Of a stretch of DNA of 64,000 bases, positions 15,779 to 25,429 are shown one piece after another. This DNA comes from Microbulbifer sp. TB1203. GTDB taxonomy: Bacteria; Pseudomonadota; Gammaproteobacteria; Pseudomonadales; Cellvibrionaceae. Both the position numbers and the translations under genes were made by a program. Every line of letters begins with the position of its first letter. The stretch's first letter is position 1. The DNA is taken from assembly GCF_030997045.1 (NCBI RefSeq), contig NZ_CP116899.1:3124001-3188000 (forward strand), written 5' to 3'. The notes under the pieces were generated by a model. It was not told the origin of the DNA and searched no databases. It saw only the letters and a list, made by a program, of their open reading frames with translations.

Positions 15779-18763
15779 ATGAAACACCACAGCAAAAAAA
15801 TCCTGCCCCTGGCCATAGCCCTGGCCAGCGCCCAAGCGTTTTCCCAAGAGGAAGACGAAAATACCCTGTACGACGCCGCCCTCGAAGAAATTTATGTAGA
15901 GGGCGTGCGCAGTGCTGATGCCAACGCCCGCGCCGCGGAGCGCAGCAAGGACAACTTCAGCTCCATCGTCACCCAGGACGATGCCGGCAACTTCTCCGAC
16001 CAAAACGCGGCAGAATTACTGCAGCGCATGCCAGGCATCACACTGCAGAAGAGCGAGGGCGAGGGCAAGTTCGTCAACCTGCGCGGCCTGGGCCCGGGCA
16101 TGGTAAGCGTGCGCATGGACGGCAGCACCATGGCCAACGCCGGTGGCGGTACCAATGAAACCCTGGAGGACCGCGCCTTCTCCCTCGACAGTCTGCCCTC
16201 CGACGTACTGCAGTCCATCGAGGTGAACAAATCCCTGACGCCGGACATGGACCTGGATGCCATTGGCGGCAGTATCAATGTGAAAACCCTGTCCGCCCTG
16301 GATCGCGGCAAAAACACTTTCAAGATCCGCGCACAGAACTACTACCAGGACCAGGCGGAGGAGAACTCCCCCAAGCTCACCCTGCAGGGCACCAACCTCT
16401 TCCTCGACGACACCATTGGCGTCGCCTACACCGCCTCTTGGGAGAAGCGCGTGACGCAGGGCTACGAAACCCGCCACCATGCCAACTCTCTCCCCAGCTA
16501 CGTCACTGTCGACGACACGACCATGCTGATCCCGTGGGAATTCGAAACCCGCCAGGAAAACGCCGAGCGCGAGCGGGTGGCGGCGTTGCTCAACCTGGAA
16601 TATCAGCCCGACGACGACAGCCGTTACCACTTGAAAGTCAATCACAACAGCTACTCGGACGAAGATATCGCCCTCCGCGAGTACTACCGTTACAACTACA
16701 GCGGCTCCAATGATGTGGTCTATCTGGACCCGGCCAACAACGTGTTCGGCGGCGGCAGCGCGGACCTGCAGCAGCAATTCTTCATCCAGGAATCGGAGGT
16801 CACCACAAATACTATTGCCCTCGGCGGCGAGAACCGTTTCGGTGACGGCTGGGAAGTGGATTACGAGCTGGTGAGTTCTCGCAGTGAAAATGAGAAGCCA
16901 GATGGCCGACGGGTACAGTTCCGCGTTCGCAACCTGGGCGCCATCGGCCGCTACGGCGACGGCTACATCAACGGCCAGATCGTTGACCGGGACTGGCTGG
17001 AGGAGGTGAGCGGCAAAAGCGTCCCCTCCACCGGAGGCCAGGATGGCGCCGGCTACCGCTTCGGCGAAGTTTCCCAGCCCTATATGGGCTACGACAACAT
17101 CTTTCTGGAAGACAGCCTGCGCGAAGACGCGGTGGACCAATTCTCATTTAATCTGCGCAAGGACTGGGCGGATGGCGGCTTGCTCAACTACATCAAGACC
17201 GGCGTCAAGGCGCAACAACGGGATCGCAGTAATGACAAGAACCGCGCCAGCGTAGTGCCAGGCGACAAGTACGATGCCGGCTGCGGCGACGATCTGGTGT
17301 GCGAAGACTTGGCCCGCTCAACCCTGGGGGACTTCGCCACCTATATCCCCGAGAACGTCAACTTCGACCACGCCTTCATCACCCGGAGCGATGCTGAGCG
17401 CCTGATCGCCGCCACCCGCGCCATCGGCGACCAATACGACCAGGCGGGACGGGAGGTGGATTCCACCAAACTGGACTACGACTTGAGCGAAGACACTTCC
17501 GCCGCCTACCTGATGGCGGAATTCCAGGTGCTGCCGGAGGCCACCCTGATCGCCGGTGCTCGCTACGAGCGCACCGAGTTCGAATCCACCGGCTATATGG
17601 CCATGCGCAACGATCGCAACGAGGAAGGAGACGGCCTGCAGTCCCTCGACATAGCCCTACCCTTGGACAATGTCGGCAACAAGTACGACAGCTTCCTGCC
17701 GGCGCTGCACTACCGCCACGAGTTGAGCGAAAACCTGCTAGGCCGCGCCGCCCTCTGGACCAGCTTCAGCCGTCCGGACTTTGGCAAGAGCCGCGGCTTC
17801 TTCGAGGTAACGGACCGGGTGGTCTTCTGTAATACCGATCCGGCTTACACCGGTGAAGAGCGCTGCAACGAGGACCCGGCCGATATCGGCTCCGCTCGCG
17901 GCGACGTGGACTACCAGGCGCAGTTTTTCGAGATGTCCTCGGACAACTCAGTGCGCATCGGCAACCCCGGCCTGGACCCGATGCGGGCTACCAACCTGGA
18001 CTTGTCCCTGAGCTACTACGGCGAGGAAACTTTCCTCGAAGGTGCCCTCTTCTACAAGGACATCAAGGACTTTATCGTCGATGCTTCCGGTGTGAACATA
18101 GCCATCAGTGATCTGCCCTTCCGCCTGCCGGTGGAGCAGGTGACCATGTTCAATATTCCCGAAGACCTCGTCATCACCAACGCCACCACCTACCTCAACG
18201 GTGAAAGCGCAGCCGTATACGGTGCCGAGCTAAGCTACAGCCAGTACTTCGAAGGCCGTTGGGAAGACCACTATATCGGCCGCTGGCTGGACAACATTTT
18301 CATCCAATCCAACCTCACTGTGCAGAAGAGCGACGGCAAGGTGGGCGATACCGTGCGCGCAGGCAGCATCCGGTTGCCGGAGCAGGCTGACATGGCAGCC
18401 AACCTGACCCTGGGCTGGGAAAACGACGACCTCTCCGTGCGCTTCATCGCCAACTACACCGGCGAAATCTTGAAGCGTATCGGCAGCTGTACCGAGGCGG
18501 ATATGGCTGCAGACGCCGCGTCCGGCCTGCCGACCGAATGTCAGGCCTGGGCGGATGTATACCAGGATGAGTCGGTGACATTCGATATCAAAGCCACCTA
18601 CCGCGTGATGGATGGCATGCGGGTTTACCTGGATGCCATCAACCTCACCGACAGCGTTGACCAGTACTACTTCACCGGCAACCAGTACTCCGGCGGCCGC
18701 ATGCTGTTCGACGTGGAGCAATACGGCCCCGGCTACCAGTTGGGCCTGACAATGGACTTCTAG
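15779..18763 (+). CDS. TonB-dependent outer-membrane receptor (994 aa)
   Basis: Energised import of pectin-derived oligosaccharides across the outer membrane is the likely role. ATG 15779 is chosen because a signal peptide (MKHHSKK..., ending AQAFS) starts there and AGGTGAG precedes it; starts farther upstream add only non-coding-like residues. The TonB-box-like EEIYVEGVRS is followed by a plug domain (about 40-170; QNAAELLQRMPGITLQ, NLRGLGPGMVSVRMDG) and a 22-strand-type barrel ending QLGLTMDF with the terminal Phe. The preceding gene is a poly-serine lipoprotein and the following one is a pectate lyase. The TBDR call is firm; the substrate is inferred from context. Confidence 0.93.
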   Translation: MKHHSKKILPLAIALASAQAFSQEEDENTLYDAALEEIYVEGVRSADANARAAERSKDNFSSIVTQDDAGNFSDQNAAELLQRMPGITLQKSEGEGKFVNLRGLGPGMVSVRMDGSTMANAGGGTNETLEDRAFSLDSLPSDVLQSIEVNKSLTPDMDLDAIGGSINVKTLSALDRGKNTFKIRAQNYYQDQAEENSPKLTLQGTNLFLDDTIGVAYTASWEKRVTQGYETRHHANSLPSYVTVDDTTMLIPWEFETRQENAERERVAALLNLEYQPDDDSRYHLKVNHNSYSDEDIALREYYRYNYSGSNDVVYLDPANNVFGGGSADLQQQFFIQESEVTTNTIALGGENRFGDGWEVDYELVSSRSENEKPDGRRVQFRVRNLGAIGRYGDGYINGQIVDRDWLEEVSGKSVPSTGGQDGAGYRFGEVSQPYMGYDNIFLEDSLREDAVDQFSFNLRKDWADGGLLNYIKTGVKAQQRDRSNDKNRASVVPGDKYDAGCGDDLVCEDLARSTLGDFATYIPENVNFDHAFITRSDAERLIAATRAIGDQYDQAGREVDSTKLDYDLSEDTSAAYLMAEFQVLPEATLIAGARYERTEFESTGYMAMRNDRNEEGDGLQSLDIALPLDNVGNKYDSFLPALHYRHELSENLLGRAALWTSFSRPDFGKSRGFFEVTDRVVFCNTDPAYTGEERCNEDPADIGSARGDVDYQAQFFEMSSDNSVRIGNPGLDPMRATNLDLSLSYYGEETFLEGALFYKDIKDFIVDASGVNIAISDLPFRLPVEQVTMFNIPEDLVITNATTYLNGESAAVYGAELSYSQYFEGRWEDHYIGRWLDNIFIQSNLTVQKSDGKVGDTVRAGSIRLPEQADMAANLTLGWENDDLSVRFIANYTGEILKRIGSCTEADMAADAASGLPTECQAWADVYQDESVTFDIKATYRVMDGMRVYLDAINLTDSVDQYYFTGNQYSGGRMLFDVEQYGPGYQLGLTMDF

Positions 18764-18777
18764 CATCTATGCCCCAT

Positions 18778-18801
18778 GCCCCGCCTTCGCGGGGCTTTTT
18801 T
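18778..18801 (+). terminator. Rho-independent terminator after the TBDR
   Basis: GCCCCG / CGGGGC stem with a CCTTCG loop and six T residues, 15 bases past the stop at 18763. Confidence 0.85.
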
Positions 18802-18830
18802 GCGTTATGGAGCAAAGTAAAGGGGGCGAA

Positions 18831-18990
18831 TAAGGGATAGGGTGGATACAAATCGGCAGGATAGCCGATTTGGACGCCGAAGGCGTCTGCGAAGCAGGTG
18901 AGCGCCAAGGATGGCGCGAATCAACCGAAAGGCGTCCACTGAAAGGGATCGGGTCATGGAGATGGTGGATGCCCTTCGCTTATCCACGCT
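18831..18990. repeat. Short dispersed repeat units upstream of the divergent PL1
   Basis: Contains TGGACGCCGAAGGCGTC, GCGCCAAGGATGGCGCG and GTGGATGCCCTTCGCTTATC with its inverted end, all short palindromes. They look like extragenic repeats, and I see no gene before the ATG at 19031. Confidence 0.4.
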
Positions 18991-19030
18991 ACAAAAATAT
19001 TTTGAATTTGCATCATCAGAGGAATCGTCA

Positions 19031-20617
19031 ATGAAGTTGTTTCCCACACCACTGGCCCTGGCCGCATCCCTGCTACTCGCCGCCTGCGGCGGTGGCGGCG
19101 GCTCCTCCGACACCATCCCGCCGGCCAATGGCTCCAGTTCATCCTCGTCGAGTTCATCCTCCTCGAGTTCATCCTCGTCGAGTTCATCCTCCTCTTCGGG
19201 AGGCTCGTCGTCCAGCAGCAGTTCAAGCTCGTCCGGCGGCAACACCGGCTCCGCCAATATCAGTGAGGAATGCCGCACGCTGGCCACCAACCCCAACGTC
19301 AACTGGCGGGATTCCGCGGAGCTGGATACGGACCAGGAAATCGTAGAGTGCCTGTCCCAAACCCTGGGCCGCGCCGTGGGCTACGGTGAAAACGCCCTGG
19401 GCGGCTACGACCCGAATGGCAGCAGCAAACTGGTAGTTATCAAGAAAAACCAGGCTACGTCCGTCGAACAGCAGATCTACGATGCGGTCAGCAGCAGCGC
19501 TCACAACTGGATAGTGTTCGACAAGCTTGACTTCGCCGAGGAAACGGAAGTCTCCATGCATCGGGTTTACTGCAACCGCTCTTCTGTGCAATCGGCGATC
19601 GAAGGCACAGAAGCCCAGTGTATCGACTACCACCAGTGGTGCGCCGACAAAGGCGTGGCTGAAGCCAACTGCGTGGCGGAGTTCTTCAACAACCGCCTCA
19701 ATGTCAGCGGCCTGCCCATTGGCAATGCGGATGTGGGCTCCAACACCACTCTGGACGGCCGGCAAAGCAACGCCTATTTCCGTTTCAACGGTTTTGAGGT
19801 GGACGGCGCCCAGAGCGTGATTCTCACAAGCCTTGACTTCCGCGGTGCCGGCCACGTCGAGGATCATGCACTGGACCCGGACATGATCCGCAATGACGGG
19901 GCGCAGGATGTCTGGATTCACAGAAACAGCTTCGACCTCACTGGCGACTCCGCCTTCGACGTGAAAAACGCTGCGCACAATATCACCATGTCCTTCAACC
20001 GGCTGATGGACGTGAAGCGGGCCAGTTTGCACGGCTCGAGTGATACAGAGACGGGCATAGAAAATATCCGCACCACCATGCACCACAATGCCTTCGTCAC
20101 CCGCGACGCCAAGTTCGAAGAATTCTCCGGCACCGCACGCCGGGTGCCGCTGATCCGCGGCGGCCGCACCCATGCGTTCAACAACCTTTTTATGAACTAC
20201 CGCAAGGACGTGTTCAGCGCGCGGGTCGGCGCCCAGGTACTTTGGGAAAACAACGCCCTAATAGTGAACGAGGTACACGGCGTGTCCCCCGGCATCCTGC
20301 GTAACGATCTGGCGCGCGACAATTACTCTGACGACGATACAAGCAACCAGAGCAACTTCCGCGCCGAGGGCACCTTTGTGTGGCTCTCCGATAGCGCCTG
20401 CAACCTGAATGAGGCCAGCTCTATCGAAATCACCAATGCCTGGGGTACCGTAGAAGCTACCGGCTATTCAGTCGATTCAGTGAAAACCGAAGCCGGCCAG
20501 GACTTAGTGGACTACGTCAGCGCCACTGCGGGCAAATACGGCGAAACGCCCTTCAACTCGCCGCTGTCCAACGACATGAACTACGTTCTGGGCCTTGGCA
20601 AGGTTTCCTGCCAGTAG
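19031..20617 (+). CDS. Divergent pectate lyase (PL1-like), poly-serine lipoprotein
   Basis: 528 residues. The start is set at ATG 19031 because the lipoprotein signal (MKLFPTPLALAASLLLAAC, Cys19) begins there; in-frame starts from 18911 run through repeat DNA. A poly-serine linker spans about 35-75. The catalytic beta-helix (about 85-525) has DVWIHRNSFDL, DVKRASLHGSSDT and RRVPLIRGGRTHAFNN, which align with the PL1 motifs IWIDH, KTSLHG and the catalytic-Arg segment of the neighbours. His replaces Asp in the WIDH position (WIHRN), and a Cys-rich insertion (about 180-225) is unique to this copy. PL1 is the best call, but the altered motif makes activity on a different pectin fraction possible. 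Confidence 0.8.
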   Translation: MKLFPTPLALAASLLLAACGGGGGSSDTIPPANGSSSSSSSSSSSSSSSSSSSSSSGGSSSSSSSSSSGGNTGSANISEECRTLATNPNVNWRDSAELDTDQEIVECLSQTLGRAVGYGENALGGYDPNGSSKLVVIKKNQATSVEQQIYDAVSSSAHNWIVFDKLDFAEETEVSMHRVYCNRSSVQSAIEGTEAQCIDYHQWCADKGVAEANCVAEFFNNRLNVSGLPIGNADVGSNTTLDGRQSNAYFRFNGFEVDGAQSVILTSLDFRGAGHVEDHALDPDMIRNDGAQDVWIHRNSFDLTGDSAFDVKNAAHNITMSFNRLMDVKRASLHGSSDTETGIENIRTTMHHNAFVTRDAKFEEFSGTARRVPLIRGGRTHAFNNLFMNYRKDVFSARVGAQVLWENNALIVNEVHGVSPGILRNDLARDNYSDDDTSNQSNFRAEGTFVWLSDSACNLNEASSIEITNAWGTVEATGYSVDSVKTEAGQDLVDYVSATAGKYGETPFNSPLSNDMNYVLGLGKVSCQ

Positions 20618-20635
20618 ATGAGGCTACACTCCAAT

Positions 20636-20707
20636 CCGCTCCCCTCTCCCGCTTGTGGGGGAGGGGGCTGCCCTGGACACCGATCGCGGCCAACGGCCGC
20701 TCCTACA
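20636..20707. repeat. Composite REP-like repeats between PL1 and CE12
   Basis: A CCCTCTCCCGC...GGGAGGGG element (20640-20667) is followed by CGATCGCGGCCAACGGCCGC running into TCCTACAAAA (20681-20710), the reverse of the TGTAGGAGCGGCCGTTGGCC family. Confidence 0.75.
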
Positions 20708-20732
20708 AAATACACATGAACAAGGCGACAAA

Positions 20733-21485
20733 ATGAAAAAAATACTTTGCGCTTTCTCCCTACTTCTCCCCCTGCTCGCCCAGGCCGAAACCGTCTTTAT
20801 GGCCGGCGATTCCACCATGGCGTTCAAACCGGTCAAGGACCTCCCGGAAAACGGTTGGGGTATGCCCTTCTCGCTGTTTTTCAATGAAAGTATCAAAGTG
20901 GAAAACCGCGCGATGAACGGCCGCAGCACCCGCACTTTTATTGAGGAGGGGCGCTGGGAGAGCATCGAAAAATCCCTTCAGCCCGGCGATTTCGTAATTA
21001 TCCAGTTCGGCCACAATGACGAGTCGGAACACAAGAAGGATCGTTACACTCCTCCGGAACAATACAAGGCCAACCTGGCTCGTTTTATCCGCGAAACCCG
21101 CGCCAAGGGCGCCACACCACTGTTGATGAGCCCAATCACCCGGCGCTATTTCAACGAAGACGGCACCATCAAACACACCCATCCCTACGCTCCCTTGAGC
21201 CGGGAAGTGGCCAAGGAAGAGAAGGTGGATTTTATCGATATGGAAGCCATTACCCGCGAACACTTCCAGCAACAGGGCGACGAGAACTCCGCCCTGCGCT
21301 TCCTGCATATACCGCCGGACACCCATCCAAACTACCCTAACGGCGTACGCGACGACACCCACCTGAATCAATTGGGCGCGCGGGAAGTTGCACAGCTGGC
21401 ACTAAGGGAAATGAAAAAAATGGGCCACCCACTGGCAAAGAAATTACGCGAACCGGAAGCCAAACACCTGACGTTCAGCTATTGA
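20733..21485 (+). CDS. Rhamnogalacturonan acetylesterase (CE12), compact secreted form
   Basis: A single-domain SGNH esterase of 250 residues, expected in the periplasm or secreted. The ATG at 20733 begins a signal peptide (MKKILCAFSLLLPLLAQA); the earlier in-frame start at 20655 lies within repeat DNA. Motifs: MAGDSTMAF (block I), NRAMNGRSTRTF (block II), IQFGHNDESE (block III) and DDTHLNQLGA (block V). Compared with the CE12 at 5255 it lacks the linker and C-terminal modules, so it probably handles imported oligomers. The next gene is a periplasmic pectin methylesterase. Confidence 0.92.
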   Translation: MKKILCAFSLLLPLLAQAETVFMAGDSTMAFKPVKDLPENGWGMPFSLFFNESIKVENRAMNGRSTRTFIEEGRWESIEKSLQPGDFVIIQFGHNDESEHKKDRYTPPEQYKANLARFIRETRAKGATPLLMSPITRRYFNEDGTIKHTHPYAPLSREVAKEEKVDFIDMEAITREHFQQQGDENSALRFLHIPPDTHPNYPNGVRDDTHLNQLGAREVAQLALREMKKMGHPLAKKLREPEAKHLTFSY

Positions 21486-21516
21486 CCGGGACTCTGGTCT
21501 CGGAATGATTGTGCGC

Positions 21517-21690
21517 TGTAGGGGCTTGCTTGCAAGCGAATAACTACGGAGCTCTGGCCTGTTCGCCTGGCAGATTTTTTGCTCCTGCAAAATCTGCATT
21601 TCCGCCGTCCGTGGCGGTCACAACAGGCTCCTACAAAGTGCCCCCGGGACCGCGGAGCTCCAGCTCCGCAAGCGGGCCGCGGGCCCGCCC
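21517..21690. repeat. Cluster of REP-like and GC-rich repeats
   Basis: CTGTAGGGGCTTGCTTGCAA (21517), a hairpin GCAGATTTT / AAAATCTGC near 21570-21600, GGCTCCTACAAAG (21625) and a GC-rich unit near 21650-21690 whose reverse complement recurs at 44676-44720. No gene is seen between 21486 and 21723. Confidence 0.65.
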
Positions 21691-21723
21691 CACGGACTCA
21701 GATAAAACTCGGCAGGCAACACC

Positions 21724-22833
21724 ATGCGATATCTGATTTTTTTCATTACGGTATTCTTCTTCTGCAACGGTAGCATCGCCCAACCCAACTACCACGCGGT
21801 AGTGGACCCACTCTCCTCAAGCACAAAGAACACCTACCGCACCATCCGCGCCGCTCTCGAAGCCGCACCCACCGCGGCAGAAAAGCCCCACATAATCTAT
21901 ATCCGCAACGGCCACTACCACGAAAAACTCACCGTGGACAAACCCAACATCACCCTGCTGGGTGAGAACCGGGACAACACGGTAATCAGCCACGACACCT
22001 ACGCCGGCCAGAAAATGCCCGGCTCCGAGGAAACCTGGGGCACCTTCCGCTCCGCCACCCTCTCCGTGTATGCGCCCGGTTTCCGCGCGGAAGACCTCAC
22101 CATAGAAAATAGCTTCGACTTCCTGGCCAACGACGCCCTGGCCCCGGATGCCACGGAAAAAGTACGCGGCACCCAGGCGGTGGCCCTGACCCTGGCACAA
22201 AACAGCGACCGTGCCGCCTTCCGCAACGTGCGCCTCTCCGGCTACCAGGACACCCTCTACGCCAACAGCGGCCGCAGTTATTTTCTCGACAGCGAAATTC
22301 TTGGCAATGTGGATTTTATTTTCGGCGCCGGCACTGTGCTGTTTGAAAACAGCGATATCATCAACCGCCCGCGCGCCAGGCAGATGACCACGACTGGCTA
22401 TGTCACCGCACCCAGCACCAATATCGGCAACCCCTATGGATTAGTATTCCTCAACTGCCGCCTGCTGAAGGAAGCCGACGTACCGGCTGACTCTGTGCCC
22501 CTGGGCCGCCCCTGGCACCCCACCACCACCTTCGCCGACGGCCGCTATGCGGACCCGGATGCAATAGGTGCAAGCGTATTTATCAACACCTATATGGACG
22601 ACCATATCGCCCGCGACGGCTGGGCATCGATGGGCGGCACCAGCCGTGACGGCGGCAAGCGCACCGTGTTCGAGCCGGAAGGCGCGCGCTTTTACGAATA
22701 CCAAAGCCGCGGCCCGGGCGCCGCCGTCAATGCCAAACGGCGACAGCTCAGCGATGAGCAAGCGGTAGAATACACCCGGGAAAAAATCCTCGGCGACTGG
22801 TTGCGGCCCTTCAAAGCAACCCCGGCTGAATAA
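21724..22833 (+). CDS. Pectin methylesterase (CE8), periplasmic or secreted
   Basis: 369-residue single-domain CE8 enzyme. A signal peptide of about 19 residues ends GSIAQ. Motifs: YRTIRAALEAAP, GYQDTLYANSGR (about 172-183), GNVDFIFGAGTVLFEN (catalytic Asp about 195) and LGRPWHPTTTF (about 258), the last with the Arg/Trp pair of the substrate cleft. It has none of the accessory modules of the large CE8 at 1-3196, so the locus has one surface and one compact methylesterase. The stop lies 15 bases before the GH95 ATG, so the two probably share a transcript. Confidence 0.94.
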   Translation: MRYLIFFITVFFFCNGSIAQPNYHAVVDPLSSSTKNTYRTIRAALEAAPTAAEKPHIIYIRNGHYHEKLTVDKPNITLLGENRDNTVISHDTYAGQKMPGSEETWGTFRSATLSVYAPGFRAEDLTIENSFDFLANDALAPDATEKVRGTQAVALTLAQNSDRAAFRNVRLSGYQDTLYANSGRSYFLDSEILGNVDFIFGAGTVLFENSDIINRPRARQMTTTGYVTAPSTNIGNPYGLVFLNCRLLKEADVPADSVPLGRPWHPTTTFADGRYADPDAIGASVFINTYMDDHIARDGWASMGGTSRDGGKRTVFEPEGARFYEYQSRGPGAAVNAKRRQLSDEQAVEYTREKILGDWLRPFKATPAE

Positions 22834-22848
22834 CAATGACCGCCTGCC

Positions 22849-25380
22849 ATGAAACGATTACTTCAATTCATCGCCCTGGCCTGCAACCTGTTGGTTGCCG
22901 TGGCCCAAGTCGACGCCGCTACCCCGAACAAGGCCGCAGGCCCGGAGGATAAAAGCCTCACGCTTTGGTACGAAAAACCCGCGGAAAACTGGTCCCAGGC
23001 CCTGCCGGTTGGCAACGGCCGCCTGGGAGCGATGATCTACGGCGGTGTGGTTCGTGAGGAGCTGCAGCTCAACGAGGACACTGTGTGGGCCGGAGGGCCC
23101 AACAACAATGTCAATGAGGACTCAGCCCCTTATGTCGGCAAGGTAATCGAGGCCCTTTTCCAAGGCGAATATCGGAAAGCGCAGCGACTGACAAACCAGC
23201 ACCTGCACTCAAAAACCAACAACGGCATGCCCTACCAGACGGTGGGCAGCCTGCTGATGGACTTTCCCGGCCACGGGGAATACCGGAATTACCGCCGGGA
23301 GCTGGATATTGCCAACGCCCTGGCAAAGACGTCATACCGCCTGGGCGATGTCACCTTCACCCGGGAGATTTTTTCCTCGTTTACCGACCAGGTGATCGCC
23401 GTGCGAATAAGCGCGGACAAACCGGCACAGATCGACCTGGACCTGCACTTCGCCAGCCCCCAACAGCACAAGACCACCGCAGCCGACGGGCGTCTGCTTA
23501 TCCGGGGCCGCGCCGGAGACCGCGAGGGCCAGCGGGGGGAAATCCGCTTTGCCACCATCGTTCATCCCCAAATCAACGGCGGAAGGGTGGAAACAAAAGA
23601 TGACTCCCTGAGGATACGCGCCGCCGACTCGGTGACGCTTTTCATCGCCACCGAGACCAATTTCAACAACTACCGGGATGTCAGCGGCAACGCGGTGGCC
23701 CGCGTGGAGGAGCAGCTGCGGCGGGCCCGAGGAAAAACCTTCGAGCAACTAAAACGCAGCCATACGGATTTCTATCGGAAACAGTTCCACCGGGTCCATT
23801 TGGATCTGGGAACTACGGAGGCAGCGGCCCTGCCTACAGACAAGCGCGTTGAGAACTTCGCCAAAACCCAAGACCCGGAGCTGGCCGCGCTCTATTTCCA
23901 GTTCGGGCGCTACCTGCTGATCTCCAGCTCCCAGCCCGGCACCCAGCCGGCCAACCTGCAGGGAATCTGGAACCGCCACCTCAATCCACCCTGGGACAGC
24001 AAGTACACGGTAAACATCAACACCGAGATGAACTACTGGCCCGCCGAGAGCACCAACCTGTCGGAACTGCACCAGCCGCTCTTCTCTATGCTTGAGGACC
24101 TTTCCGTAACCGGCCGGGAAAGCGCCAGTAAAATTTACGGCGGCCGCGGCTGGATGATGCACCACAACACCGACCTCTGGCGCATCACCGGCCAGGTGGA
24201 CCCCGGCTTTTACGGCCAGTGGCAGGGCGGCGGCGCCTGGCTGAGCCAGCATATCTGGCAACACTACCTGTACACCGGCGACAGGGAATTCCTGCAAAAG
24301 TATTATCCGGTACTGCGCGATGCCGCCCTGTTCTTCGCCGATACCTTGCGCAAGGAACCGGAGTCGGGCTGGCTGGTAGTCGCGCCCTCGAATTCTCCCG
24401 AGAACAAGTATCTCGGCGGCGAACCTCGCGTATCGGTTTCCGCCGGGACCACAATGGACAACCAACTGGTATTTGATCTTTTTTCCGCGGTAATCGATGC
24501 CTCGGCGGTTCTGGATGTCGACCACAGCTTCGCCAAGGAACTGACCGACAAACGCGCGCAGCTGCCGCCGATGCATATCGGCCGTTTCAGTCAGTTGCAG
24601 GAATGGCTTTGGGACTGGGACAACCCCGAGGACCACCACCGGCATGTTTCCCACTTGTACGGCGCCCATCCCGGCAACTTGATTTCCCCCTACCGCACCC
24701 CCGAGCTTTTTTCAGCGGCGAAAACCTCGCTGGAACACCGCGGAGATGTTTCCACGGGCTGGTCCATGGGCTGGAAAGTAAACCTTTGGGCCCGGTTCCT
24801 GGATGGCAACCGCGCCTATAAACTGCTGCAGGACCAGCTGACCCTGGTGGACGAGCGGGGAGACAAGGTCAGTGAGCGGGGCGGAACCTATGCCAACCTG
24901 TTCGACGCCCATCCCCCCTTCCAGATAGACGGCAATTTCGGGGTCACCGCCGGTATTGCGGAAATGCTGGTGCAGAGCCACGACGGCGCCATCCACCTGC
25001 TGCCCGCCCTGCCCAATGCCTGGCCGGACGGCAGCGTCAAGGGGTTGGTGACCCGCGGTGGTTTCGTGGTGAATATGAGCTGGAAAGACGGGGCCGTTGA
25101 AAGCCTGGAGATCACCTCCCGCCTGGGCGGCAACTGCCGCCTGCGCCTGCACAGCCCCCTGCGGCCCACGCAAAACCTGGAACTCAGCAAGCCGGGCCCG
25201 GAAAGCAACAACCCCAATCCGTTTTTCTCGGTACCGGCCACCGCGGCCCCGGTAATCTCACCCCTGGCCCGCCTGCAGAAGGTGATTTTGCCGGATACCA
25301 AGCTGATCGAGTTTTCCACTAGCGCAGGCGAAAGCTATCGCTTTCGCGCGCCGGAGGGGCAACCTGCTGGACGGGAATAG
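22849..25380 (+). CDS. GH95 glycoside hydrolase (alpha-L-fucosidase / alpha-L-galactosidase family)
   Basis: Exo-acting enzyme removing fucose or L-galactose side groups, as found on rhamnogalacturonan II and related polymers. 843 residues with a signal peptide (about 1-24). The N-terminal beta domain starts LWYEKPAENWSQALPVGN and contains LQLNEDTVWAGGP. The (alpha/alpha)6 catalytic domain contains QGIWNRHLNPPWDSKYTVNI and NTEMNYWPAE, supplying the Asn pair known from the family, and IDGNFGVTAGIAEML with the conserved Asp. The ATG at 22849 is 15 bases past the methylesterase stop. The family is certain; the fucose versus L-galactose choice is not. Confidence 0.92.
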   Translation: MKRLLQFIALACNLLVAVAQVDAATPNKAAGPEDKSLTLWYEKPAENWSQALPVGNGRLGAMIYGGVVREELQLNEDTVWAGGPNNNVNEDSAPYVGKVIEALFQGEYRKAQRLTNQHLHSKTNNGMPYQTVGSLLMDFPGHGEYRNYRRELDIANALAKTSYRLGDVTFTREIFSSFTDQVIAVRISADKPAQIDLDLHFASPQQHKTTAADGRLLIRGRAGDREGQRGEIRFATIVHPQINGGRVETKDDSLRIRAADSVTLFIATETNFNNYRDVSGNAVARVEEQLRRARGKTFEQLKRSHTDFYRKQFHRVHLDLGTTEAAALPTDKRVENFAKTQDPELAALYFQFGRYLLISSSQPGTQPANLQGIWNRHLNPPWDSKYTVNINTEMNYWPAESTNLSELHQPLFSMLEDLSVTGRESASKIYGGRGWMMHHNTDLWRITGQVDPGFYGQWQGGGAWLSQHIWQHYLYTGDREFLQKYYPVLRDAALFFADTLRKEPESGWLVVAPSNSPENKYLGGEPRVSVSAGTTMDNQLVFDLFSAVIDASAVLDVDHSFAKELTDKRAQLPPMHIGRFSQLQEWLWDWDNPEDHHRHVSHLYGAHPGNLISPYRTPELFSAAKTSLEHRGDVSTGWSMGWKVNLWARFLDGNRAYKLLQDQLTLVDERGDKVSERGGTYANLFDAHPPFQIDGNFGVTAGIAEMLVQSHDGAIHLLPALPNAWPDGSVKGLVTRGGFVVNMSWKDGAVESLEITSRLGGNCRLRLHSPLRPTQNLELSKPGPESNNPNPFFSVPATAAPVISPLARLQKVILPDTKLIEFSTSAGESYRFRAPEGQPAGRE

Positions 25381-25429
25381 GGGAATCTTTAGGGCCAGTG
25401 TCTCAGAATCAGCTTGATTTTTATTCAGT

